From Rhynchopus sp. YZ270_cl-10 (Eukaryota > Euglenozoa > Diplonemea > Diplonemida > Diplonemidae): a DNA stretch of 64,000 nt. The notes beneath the pieces were generated by a model, which was given only the letters and a program-made list of their open reading frames with translations, did no database searches and was not told where the DNA came from. The stretch's first letter is position 1. The number at the start of each line of letters is the position of its first letter. The DNA lies in assembly GCA_964035575.1 (NCBI GenBank), contig OZ037890.1:310001-374000 (forward strand), written 5' to 3'. Shown in pieces: positions 1-8,368 of the stretch. Made by a program: the position numbers and the translations under genes.

Positions 1-3000
1 CACCGTCTTCGCCCCGCTTGCAGACGACGTCACCTCCACAGTCGCCGACGAGATCGTCAGCGTCTTCCCGTAGAACGGGATGCGCATGTCCGCCAGCGAC
101 CCTTCCACACGCCACGACTGGTCTGCGTCCGCCCCGCAGGCCTTTGTCAGCGACACGCCCAGCTCCATCGCAGGGATGTTGTGCGGCAGGTCCTTCACAA
201 TCAACAGCCCCTCTCCAGTGCAGTCCGTCCCGTCCACCGTCGCCGTCACACGCACGTGGCTGTCCTCGTACTCCAGCGTCGACACCACAGCCCCGGGGTT
301 GCTGCTGTTGAACTCCACAGACACCGACAGCCCCGCCGCCGTCGTTGCGTTCACCATCCCCACCCACGTCCGCGTGCTCAGCATCGCCGCCCCGCCGTGC
401 CCACCCGTGTGCAGCCACACAGACACCGCCTCCAGCTGTGCGCCAGGCCCGTCCCAGCGACCGTCGTACGTCCCGGTCAGCTCCATCGCCCCGCTGCACG
501 GGTGGTACAAAACGTCCGTCACAACTGCCAGGTCTGCCGTCCCCGGCAGGCGCACCTTCGCAGACCCGTGCCCCCGCGACGCCTCCGTGCAGCTGTTCAC
601 GTACACAAAGTCCACTGCTGCCTGCAGCATCCCGTTCGGCGTCATGAACATTGTGTGCACCTCCGCTGCCTGCAGCTCCCCCTCCGCAAACACCACCTGC
701 ACGCTCGACGACCCCCCAAACAGGTGTCCCGTTGCTGCAAGGTGTCCGCTCCACGTCAGCGCAGACCCAGACCCAGACACCACACCAGTCGCCTCAAACG
801 ACGCCGCAGCCAGCTCCAACCCGTCCAGCTGCAGTGCCCCCACCGCCGTCCCAGTCACAGCGTACCGCACATCCCCCGCAGCACGCGCAGACTTGTTGTA
901 CAGCAGCGACGCCATGAAGGTGTGCGACGTCGCCGTCAGCACAAGCTCCCCCTCCCCGGCAAGCAGCGCAAACTCGTCACGCGCGTTGTCTGCAGTGATC
1001 TCAATCGACCCGTTGAACACCAGCCCCTCACCCTCAACCACAACCGCCCCAACCAGCGACCCAAACTCCCCCTCCTCCACAGCAGCCGCCAGCGCCACAG
1101 ACGTCCCCTCCAGCGACCCGGCCCCGGCCACAGACCCATTCCACGCCAGCTCCGGCATGTCCCCCGCCTTCTCGGGGTTCACGAAGGCCGCCGACAGCAC
1201 CACAGACACAGAGTCCAGCATGAACCCGTGCACCGACAGCGACGACAGCGACCCGCGCACGTCCCACACAGGCATGTGCGCGTTCTCGGGGCGGTACGTG
1301 CTCACGTGCACCACAGCTGCGGAGAAGGTCGGCACTAGCGGCGCAGCATCTGCATCTGCGTCTGCATCTGCACCAAACACAAAGGAACCGTTCCCACGCA
1401 TCACCCCGTCAGACACCTCAAGGGACACCGCACCACGCACAGGGCCGACGCTCACAGCACCCTGCACAGCAACGCTGATCAGCCCGACCACCCCGTCCAC
1501 TGTGACCTCGGCCGTCCCTGTGCTCCCGGAGCCAAGCGCAACCGTCCCAGACACAGTGCCCGACCACCTCGGTGGCATCGCCACAGCAGCAGGGGCAGCA
1601 GGCCACGACTCAAGGTGCGCAGACGCACCCACCAGAGACACACCCGCCACCTCCAGCGCACCTGCGTCCGCCGCAAGCTCCACATCCACCACCCACAGCG
1701 GCTGCGGCTCTGTTGTCCCCACCCCCACACACCCGTCCTTCTGCACAAGCGTCCCGTTCCCTGCGAAGCCTCCTACCGACGGGATCGACAGCGACACAGC
1801 CCCACGGTTCGCACTGCTGCACCCGCCCGACACGTACTGCACATCCCCCACCAGGTGCAGACCCCCCGTCTCCATGTCCACAGCGACAGATAGCGCCGAC
1901 ATCCCCTCGCTTGTGAACTGTGCCTCTGCCGCAGACACCACAGACCCGCCGAACACCTGCACCGTCCCGGCAACAGACCCAGTCCATGCCACGGCACCCG
2001 CAACGTCCACATCCTGTGCCGCAGACAGCGCCGCCGTCAGCCCCTCAACCGGCACCCCGTTCACCTCCACGGGGCCTGACATCCCGGCCGCCACAGTCAG
2101 GAACGGCGTCTTCTTGTCCGCGTCAGACAGGAACGCACACAGGTCAAACTGTGCCTTCGTCAGCACCAGCGCCGCCTCCACACCCGGCACCGCCACCCCC
2201 AGGTCCGCACCCGCCACCACCACAGCGTCAAAGGGGCACGACTCCGCAACGTCGAGTGCACCTCCCTCAAAGAAGGGCAGGCCCTCCTGCGAGAACGACA
2301 GACGCGAAGGCAGGTCCAGCAGCCCGTCCGCCAGGTCCGAGATGTCCAAGTAGACCTCCGTCACCACCTCGCTTGTGTTCGAGGGGCGGTTCACGCTGAA
2401 GCCCACGTCCACTGCCTCCGACCGGCCCACCGCCATCTCCCCGCTCATCAGCGTCCCATGCCAGTTCACTGCAAGCCCACCATGATCATCTGCGACAACA
2501 GTCAGCGACAGCCCCATCAGCGTTCCCTCCAGCAGCAGGTTCTCCTTGTGCACGTTTGCCTCCCCTGCCGCGTCCACCGCCACCACCGCAGCCCCCGCCA
2601 CGCACGACAGCGCCCCGGACCCTGCCTCTGACCGCACAAACGGCGTCCTCCCCTTCACCCCGCCCGTCACAGCCACCTCCTCCTCTGTCGCATCCGCCGC
2701 ACCCGTCTCCAGGCAAGAGCGGATCCCTGCCTCCAGTGCAGGGTGCACCTCCACGCACACCTCCAGCATCCCGTGGCTTGAGCAGCCAAGCACCAGCAGG
2801 TCCTCGTCTCTCTCTGTCTCTGTGCTCTCCATCCCCATCTCCATCTCCGTCTCCGTGTCCGTGTCCGTGTCCGTGTCCGTGTCCGTGTCCGTGTCCGTGT
2901 CCGTGTCCGTGTCCGTGTCCGTGTCCGTGTCCGTGTCCGTGTCCACGTCAGAGTCAACGTCGGCGTTGCTCTCCCCCACGTAGTCCAGGCTCTCCGTGTC

Positions 3001-3180
3001 CGTGTCTGTGTCCGTGTCAACGAAGGAGTCGCCCAGCAGCATGCTCTCGCGCCCTGTCAACAGCTCGTCCGCATGCGCCTCTGCAATCGCAGCATCGAGC
3101 GCAGCCACATCTGCGTTCTGTCCCACAGCAGCCCCAAGCAGGGTTGCCAGCAGCACAGCTGCCAGGGTCGTGCTCCGCAT
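1..3180 (-). CDS. Giant secreted repeat protein, N-terminal 1060 residues (C-terminus beyond left edge)
   Basis: Reading the minus strand from the ATG at 3180-3178 gives one frame with no stop down to base 1, so the gene continues past the window edge. It begins with a clear signal peptide (MRSTTLAAVLLATLLGAAVG), so the product should enter the secretory pathway. Residues about 79-110 are a Thr-Asp dipeptide repeat encoded by the hexamer tract at 2851-2945, next to an acidic Glu/Met/Thr segment. The rest is rich in Val, Ala, Gly and Ser with scattered N-glycosylation sites. A motif of the form W-x-G-(T/S/H)-(V/L) recurs near residues 239, 399, 539, 680 and 810, suggesting a repeated domain of about 130-160 residues, perhaps a beta-solenoid or other beta-rich extracellular fold. 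I do not recognise the family. The long plus-strand frame across 80-2353 is a shadow with biased codons. A weak pyrimidine-AG acceptor precedes the ATG. Confidence 0.8.
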   Translation of the reverse strand, partial: MRSTTLAAVLLATLLGAAVGQNADVAALDAAIAEAHADELLTGRESMLLGDSFVDTDTDTDTESLDYVGESNADVDSDVDTDTDTDTDTDTDTDTDTDTDTDTDTDTDTETEMEMGMESTETERDEDLLVLGCSSHGMLEVCVEVHPALEAGIRSCLETGAADATEEEVAVTGGVKGRTPFVRSEAGSGALSCVAGAAVVAVDAAGEANVHKENLLLEGTLMGLSLTVVADDHGGLAVNWHGTLMSGEMAVGRSEAVDVGFSVNRPSNTSEVVTEVYLDISDLADGLLDLPSRLSFSQEGLPFFEGGALDVAESCPFDAVVVAGADLGVAVPGVEAALVLTKAQFDLCAFLSDADKKTPFLTVAAGMSGPVEVNGVPVEGLTAALSAAQDVDVAGAVAWTGSVAGTVQVFGGSVVSAAEAQFTSEGMSALSVAVDMETGGLHLVGDVQYVSGGCSSANRGAVSLSIPSVGGFAGNGTLVQKDGCVGVGTTEPQPLWVVDVELAADAGALEVAGVSLVGASAHLESWPAAPAAVAMPPRWSGTVSGTVALGSGSTGTAEVTVDGVVGLISVAVQGAVSVGPVRGAVSLEVSDGVMRGNGSFVFGADADADADAAPLVPTFSAAVVHVSTYRPENAHMPVWDVRGSLSSLSVHGFMLDSVSVVLSAAFVNPEKAGDMPELAWNGSVAGAGSLEGTSVALAAAVEEGEFGSLVGAVVVEGEGLVFNGSIEITADNARDEFALLAGEGELVLTATSHTFMASLLYNKSARAAGDVRYAVTGTAVGALQLDGLELAAASFEATGVVSGSGSALTWSGHLAATGHLFGGSSSVQVVFAEGELQAAEVHTMFMTPNGMLQAAVDFVYVNSCTEASRGHGSAKVRLPGTADLAVVTDVLYHPCSGAMELTGTYDGRWDGPGAQLEAVSVWLHTGGHGGAAMLSTRTWVGMVNATTAAGLSVSVEFNSSNPGAVVSTLEYEDSHVRVTATVDGTDCTGEGLLIVKDLPHNIPAMELGVSLTKACGADADQSWRVEGSLADMRIPFYGKTLTISSATVEVTSSASGAKTV
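2851..2945. repeat. Hexamer tandem repeat (GTGTCC)n inside the giant protein gene
   Basis: About sixteen nearly perfect copies of GTGTCC on the plus strand. On the coding strand they read GAC-ACG, giving Asp-Thr repeats. The tract is a whole multiple of three, so changes in copy number keep the frame. Confidence 0.95.
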
Positions 3181-3436
3181 CGTTGGTTCTAGGGACTGGG
3201 TTGTCTTTAGATAATATAAAATCTGTAGAGGGGAATGGGTGGGTGGGTGAGTGTCGCGTTGTAGAAAGCCAACACAAGAATTTGAAAAGATGGAATGGGA
3301 GGGAATCGTCTTCATTATATTGTGACGAAAAAAGCAGACGCCTTTCTCGCATCCAGCTGCACACACATTATTTTGTTATAAAAATTGTAACACTTTTTTC
3401 GAACTAATCCGAAAACTTCCGACCGCCTTCCACACA

Positions 3437-4078
3437 TCACGCACACAACACCCACACCACCACTGCCACAAGCGGAACCACAACCGCACAGCGACACTTT
3501 GCAAACACCGCATGCTTCCACAGCGAGACCAACGCAAAGATCTTCGGCACCTCGACCCCCGAGAGCACACCTTGACGCAGGTCTGTACACCCATGGCAAT
3601 CCCATATCGAGCACACAAAGAGGGAGAGAAGCGGGCTTAGTGCGGCGAGACAGAGCGCTGTCACCTCCAACACTGTACATCTCGACTGCAGGAGGTACAT
3701 CAAAGCGCTTGACGATATGACCATGACTGTGAGTGTGACAACACAATGCACTGCAGCGTCAAGCAGAGCACCATTTGTGTCGCAGGGCTTCGTAGCGTAA
3801 CCAAGAAGCAGCCCTGAACATAGAAGAAGCACTACTGTGCACAAAGCAAAGGCGGGCAAACGTCTGGTTGCGTCTGTACGGTTGTACAATAACCCAAGAA
3901 GCGCGCGTTCCCGCATGAGAAGGGCATCGAGAAGAACAATCGAAAGCGTTCTGTCGCAGTACGGATCCGCAATGCCCCCACACCCACCGCACTCCTCAAG
4001 AAGAATCAAATCCGATCCACGCAGTCGTCTGTTCAGCTGCGCCACCTCCGCACCACAGGAGGTACACGTGAACACCAT
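3437..4078 (-). CDS. ARV1: ARV1 homologue (sterol/lipid homeostasis membrane protein)
   Basis: A 213-residue protein starting MVFTCTSCGAEV. It has the N-terminal zinc-binding ARV1 homology region: Cys5-x-x-Cys8 and Cys30-x-x-Cys33, followed by GIADPYCDR and then a leucine-rich segment ending in LLYNR, which matches the ADPYIE...LLFN signature of the family. Three to four hydrophobic segments follow (about residues 75-93, 108-130, 137-156 and the extreme C-terminus), as expected for this endoplasmic reticulum membrane protein. In yeast and animals ARV1 affects sterol trafficking and GPI-anchor synthesis; that role here is inference from the family. It lies 97 bp downstream of the stop of the preceding gene on the same strand and 257 bp upstream of the giant repeat protein. 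The length is usual for the smaller ARV1 proteins. Confidence 0.88.
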   Translation of the reverse strand: MVFTCTSCGAEVAQLNRRLRGSDLILLEECGGCGGIADPYCDRTLSIVLLDALLMRERALLGLLYNRTDATRRLPAFALCTVVLLLCSGLLLGYATKPCDTNGALLDAAVHCVVTLTVMVISSSALMYLLQSRCTVLEVTALCLAALSPLLSLFVCSIWDCHGCTDLRQGVLSGVEVPKIFALVSLWKHAVFAKCRCAVVVPLVAVVVWVLCA

Positions 4079-4174
4079 TTATCTTCACATTTATCCCCAT
4101 CCTGTAAAAAAATTGTTTTTTTTTTTAATCCTCTTTCTCCTCGAAATTCAGTCCCTTCTCCCTGTAGAAAAAGG

Positions 4175-5638
4175 TTAGGGATAAACAGAGGAGATGCGTC
4201 GAAGGAGCGGTGTCGGGTTGAACGGTACCATATCAAGTGTGTGGTACCCTGCCAGCATCTTGTGGAGCTGTCGGAAGAACGGTGCCTGGCTGCTCCCACC
4301 CCCACCACCACCACCACCACCCTTCAACACCGCCAGCAGAAAGCGCAGCACCACCCCCGGAGTGATACTGAGGGTCGCCATGCAGTCACAGAGCAACTCC
4401 ACCAGGGGCGCCTCACCTAGCAGCTCGAGCAGAATCGATAGCAGGGTCTGCGGATCTAGGGTGGCTCCTCCTCCCCCTCCCCCTCCTCCCTTTCCCCCCA
4501 CACAAAGCCCCAACAACACCGCAAAGCATTCATCAGCGCCCAACACTGCGGACACCGTTTCCTTGGTGCACACACCCCCTGCTGCAGAGAGTACCGCAAA
4601 GTGTGATGCCATGTATGCAGTCTCCTCCTTGCGTGAGGTGTATTGTGTTTGATGTGGAGTCAAATGGTCTGGTGACAAACACGCTCCCCATGGGTGGGAG
4701 GGTATTGCAGATAGGAGGGCAGCATCCAGCCAGAGGCTGCTTCCTTCAAAGGAGCGGGAGAGTGCGTTTCGTATCGCCACCACCACTGCACGGCGTACCA
4801 TAGCAATAGAGTTACAAGTGCATTGAACGGTCTTCACACAACAGTCAACCATAAGACGGTATGGGTCCACCGAAATGCATCGTACCTTATACACCTTGCC
4901 TCTCCCTTCTAAAAGCACAGAAGAACGTTTTTTTTGAGATTTTCCCTTCAATTTCAATCCTATATTCAACCCAATAAACGACGCAACGCTGTGCTCACTC
5001 CTGGAATGCTTCCTGCAAGGGGATGTTGCTATGGTGCAGAGTCTATTTACAAACCAACCTATTTCAGCTTCAATTTGAGTTTCACCGGAAAGCTTTATCA
5101 ACGCATTGAAAAGAGATACTGCTATGAGAGCTTTCGATTCTGATATATCTTCTGATAGCACACATTGCGCAGCACACCGAGAGAGATAAGGCAGGATAAA
5201 GAGAAGCTGAGACGGCCTATCAGGAAACAACCCAAATACGTGGTAAAACTGTGGTATAATGTTCGGTGGGGTGGTTGGGGCAACACTCAAGGCGAGGAGA
5301 CTGCAGCGGTGCAATCCTTCCTTGCAGGGAACAGTCTGTGGATATGATGGTGCTGAGTCTTCCTCCTCCTCCTCCTCCTCCTCCTCCCCTTCTGTTCCGT
5401 CTGCACTCAAATACCCCTCCTCTGTACGTTTTGGATGCATTCTCGCATTGCCCCCTAAAGTCTGTTCTGCTCTGTGGAAGAGCTCTGTTCCTGTGTCACT
5501 GCTTGGAATTAAACCTTGCAGAATAGTGTGCACAGCGAACCTATCATAGTGACATTCTTTAAAGGATGCTTCTAAAATCGCGCATGTTGCTTCAACAGCC
5601 TCATGAAAAGTGAAGGAAGGGGTAATGGAGGGATCCAT
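4175..5638 (-). CDS. Unrecognised 487-residue protein with Glu and Gly tracts
   Basis: Single open frame starting MDPSITPSF. I cannot place it in a family. It looks mostly alpha-helical, with leucine-rich stretches (for example near ALIAVSLFNALIKL and LLSILLELLGEAPLVELL) that could be HEAT-like, but this is only an impression. Residues about 84-93 are a Glu run from a TCC microsatellite (5360-5390). Two poly-Gly runs near residues 385 and 440 come from CCA/CCN microsatellites (4290-4330 and 4465-4500). The start codon lies inside the 6-bp target duplication of a DNA transposon (5643-6447). On the far side of that element a long T tract followed by GCTGTAG looks like the original splice acceptor, only one base from the ATG. 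The gene may therefore have lost its normal 5' end, or may now be spliced through the element. An upstream exon beyond the insertion cannot be excluded. Confidence 0.7.
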   Translation of the reverse strand: MDPSITPSFTFHEAVEATCAILEASFKECHYDRFAVHTILQGLIPSSDTGTELFHRAEQTLGGNARMHPKRTEEGYLSADGTEGEEEEEEEEEDSAPSYPQTVPCKEGLHRCSLLALSVAPTTPPNIIPQFYHVFGLFPDRPSQLLFILPYLSRCAAQCVLSEDISESKALIAVSLFNALIKLSGETQIEAEIGWFVNRLCTIATSPCRKHSRSEHSVASFIGLNIGLKLKGKSQKKRSSVLLEGRGKVYKVRCISVDPYRLMVDCCVKTVQCTCNSIAMVRRAVVVAIRNALSRSFEGSSLWLDAALLSAIPSHPWGACLSPDHLTPHQTQYTSRKEETAYMASHFAVLSAAGGVCTKETVSAVLGADECFAVLLGLCVGGKGGGGGGGGATLDPQTLLSILLELLGEAPLVELLCDCMATLSITPGVVLRFLLAVLKGGGGGGGGGSSQAPFFRQLHKMLAGYHTLDMVPFNPTPLLRRISSVYP

Positions 5639-5642
5639 TCTA

Positions 5643-6447
5643 CAGGGTTTTTTCTAGGGGGAGCGGGGGGGGACGCCGTCCCCCCCCAGATTTTGGGGGG
5701 AAACGCGTCCCCCCCCGGGGGGGGACGCATTTTGACTTGGGAAAAAAAGGATATGGGGGGTGGTTGGGGGTCACCCGCACATACCCCCATTTGGGACACC
5801 ACGTACGTAACCCGCACCAGAAAAAAAAGGGGAGGCAGGGAGTCGAGCGCGCGCGAAGCGCGTCTTATCCCCTTCCTGGCATCATTGTGAAGAGGATATA
5901 GCGAGGTGAAGTTTCAGACCGTGCCCCCAATTCACTCAATCTTTGCACCATTTGACGGACCGAACAAAAGAGTGAGAATAAGGGATCGGCAAAAATAAAA
6001 AAGTAGCGTACCGTGCGCCTGCGGCGCAACTCAAAACTTATGAGCGGAATCCCACAGCCCTCTACCATAGTTTGGCTGTAAAAATGTTCAATTTTAGGTC
6101 ACAATTTTTTGAAATGTTGCGTACCGTGGCTTCGCCAGAAAGTTCTGACCGCCGTTTCTTCTTGTACTGAGGGAAGGTTCCGTGGAACATGAGAAAAAGG
6201 GTTGGTTTGGTTCTTGATGTACGTTACCATCCCACGTTATCACGTATTTACGTGAAATGAAGGGGCTTTTTTGCGCGGAGCGCGAAAATTTTTGACCCCT
6301 TTTTGGACATATCTTCACGGTTTTGGAAAAATTTTCCATGAAGATAAGCGGAAACCCTGCTTGCACCTGCGAAAAAAAAATTTTTTTTGGGTGGTTTTTT
6401 TGCGTCCCCCCCCAGATCTGAAAAAAAAAATCCTAGAAAAAACCCTG
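5643..6447. mobile_element. Non-autonomous DNA transposon, 805 bp, inserted at a start codon
   Basis: The element starts CAGGGTTTTTTCTAGG and ends with the exact reverse complement CCTAGAAAAAACCCTG, so it has 16-bp terminal inverted repeats. It is flanked on both sides by ATTCTA (5637-5642 and 6448-6453), a 6-bp target-site duplication. No transposase frame is present. Its interior (about 5900-6145) contains a reverse-oriented copy of a dispersed repeat also found near 12450 and 37350. The CAGGG ends resemble hAT elements, but the clean duplication is 6 bp rather than 8, so I leave the superfamily open. Confidence 0.85.
5900..6145 (-). repeat. Dispersed repeat R, copy 1 (inverted)
   Basis: Contains the paired landmarks GTACCGTGCGCCTGCGGCGC and GCGTACCGTGGCTTCGCCAG, with CCGTCAAATGG-type sequence further out. 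The same order in opposite orientation occurs at 12443-12610 and 37346-37545. This copy sits inside the transposon at 5643-6447. Nothing in it looks coding. Confidence 0.75.
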
Positions 6448-8368
6448 ATTCTACAGCAAAAAAAAAAAAATGAAATAAAAAGAAGGATCGGGTAGGTAAA
6501 AGTTGTTTTTCGTTGATTTGCACAAAAAAAAATCCTCCTGTTTTGAGGGATGATTTTGGCGGTAAATACTATTTCCCCTTCAAAGCAAGCTTCGTAGGAA
6601 TATAAAAAAAGCCCCCCTCTGTGGAGAGAATCCCTGAAGCTGACCTATCACACAGCAGGGCCTAATTTCCTTGGGTTCCGGAGCAAAGACTGCGAAGGAG
6701 AGAGAGTAGGGGATAAGGGGGGAAAGGACAGAAAAGGGAAGACGTTGTTTTTTTCCTTTCAAAAACATAAATCCACCTGATTTTTACCCCGCGTACAGGC
6801 GTGAAAAGGCGTGATTAGGCGCGTAAAGGCGTGTACGGACGATCCGTATATGCCTGTACGGACCTATATGGTCCTATACGGCCCTATACGCGCCTTTTCA
6901 CGCCTATACGCGGGGTAAAAATCAGGTGGTAAACACTATTCTCAACAAAATACTAATCTGGGGTATACTTTGTGTTGTTTTGTTGTTGATTTTTTATTGG
7001 GTCGAGTTCTAGACAGGAACGTGTCCCGCTGCTTTTTTGATCAGGGAAATAGCTTGGGTACTTTTACTGGTTTCAAAACCAGAACGAGCTGGTTTACTGG
7101 TTTGGGGAAAAATAAAAAAAAAAAGTGGGATTCGGGATTCAGTTTTTCGCCTCCCCCGCACCACTTTCCCACTCACAGAAGAAAGCCTCACACGTAAGCG
7201 AACCCCTAAAAAGGGTTCATTAAGTAACTCTGTGGTGTAAAAAGCTGCATGTTTTGCACTATGCCCTAATTTTTTTTTCGCCTGCGGCGCCACTTTATAT
7301 TAATTTTTTGCTCCGCAAAAAATAGAGTTTACAATGTCTTAGGGAATCCCCTTGCATTTTGCAGCCGCAAATGCAACTTGACCAAAGCTGCAAAAAGTTG
7401 ACCATTTTTTCAAAATGACCCACCGTTGCAACGGCCCCTGCTTCTGGAAGACGTATTGACTTCGTACGGTTAGTGGAAGGTGCAAGACCAAGCGCCGTAC
7501 ACACAGGATTATATTCCATTTTCTTTGTTGTCTCGCAAAATTTACCCTTTGCCTCTCCACTTAGTGGTTGGCAGGGAGGCGCGCGAGAAGCGCGCGACGA
7601 CCGCTTTCAACCGGGGAAAATTTTTTTCTAAACCAGCAAACCAGCAACATTTGAAAAGTGCACCTTTCAAGCTACTACCCTGTTTTTGATGAAAGAAGGG
7701 GAAAAAAAAGATGTGAAGCTGATAGTGCAAACACCGTCTGGGACGTCAGGCACTGTCACTCCGCGGGGTAATCGAACCCCGGAGCGTTGCCACTTCGGGG
7801 GGAAAGGGGGGTTTAAAAAAAAAAGAGAGAAAAGTTTATAAGATGATCCTAATCATCTCGTGCTTAGTCACCTTTCAAAAAAAGAACTGCGGCAACACCA
7901 AAAAATAGTCCCCCCTCCCCTGTCCACGATACGGCCTTTCCAAAAAAAAGTACGGTGGGGCATTTATTTTCGAAGAAAAGGGCCCGGGTGGGGGGGACTT
8001 TCGCCAAATGGAAAGCGATCAAGCAAACCAAATGGTGTATGTGGTGTTGCAGTTATCCTTTTTGTTTTGCGTTTGGTTGTGGACAAGGAGATAACGCAGA
8101 TGGTCAATACTGAAGACATAACCAAAGACCAAACGTTTGTCAACAACAAAAACAGAAGAAGAAGAAGACCGAACAAACGCGAGATATGACTTCAGCCCAC
8201 TGCAGCACAGACACATCCTCGCTAACTACAGAACAAACATACCATAACATATCTAAAAAGCATTTTCCCCCAACCCCCACACTCCCATCCTACCCCAGCC
8301 CAAAAAAACTTTCCCCCCTCCCTCAACACAATGCGTATCTCTTTAAGGAGAACCGAGAAACACCCCAC
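6448..8368. other. Gene-free spacer with foldback and hairpins
   Basis: I see no convincing gene here. It holds the foldback at 6773-6929, a half-palindrome with a GGTTCGATTACC stretch at 7750-7800 that recalls a tRNA T-arm but lacks the rest of a tRNA, short hairpin modules (7723-7760 and 7837-7873), and many A/T homopolymer runs. A CA-rich, mostly A/C stretch at 8225-8350 lies downstream of the stop of the next gene and probably belongs to its 3' region. Confidence 0.6.
6773..6929. mobile_element. 157-bp foldback (MITE-like) element
   Basis: The ends CCACCTGATTTTTACCCCGC and its reverse complement are near-perfect inverted repeats, and pairing continues inward through further GGCGTG/CACGCC blocks toward a centre of short TATACGG-type repeats. 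Flanking bases (TAAAT / TAAAC) suggest but do not prove a short target duplication. Confidence 0.7.

Noticed and set aside
80-2353. Plus-strand open frame of 757 codons
   Set aside because: It mirrors a much longer uninterrupted minus-strand frame with a signal peptide and natural composition; its own product is a Pro/Thr/Ser/Ala shadow of GC-rich codons.
7740-7800. Possible tRNA (GGTTCGATTACC resembles a T-arm/B-box)
   Set aside because: No acceptor stem, anticodon arm or A-box at proper distance; the segment is a simple hairpin CTCCGCGGGGT/ACCCCGGAG.
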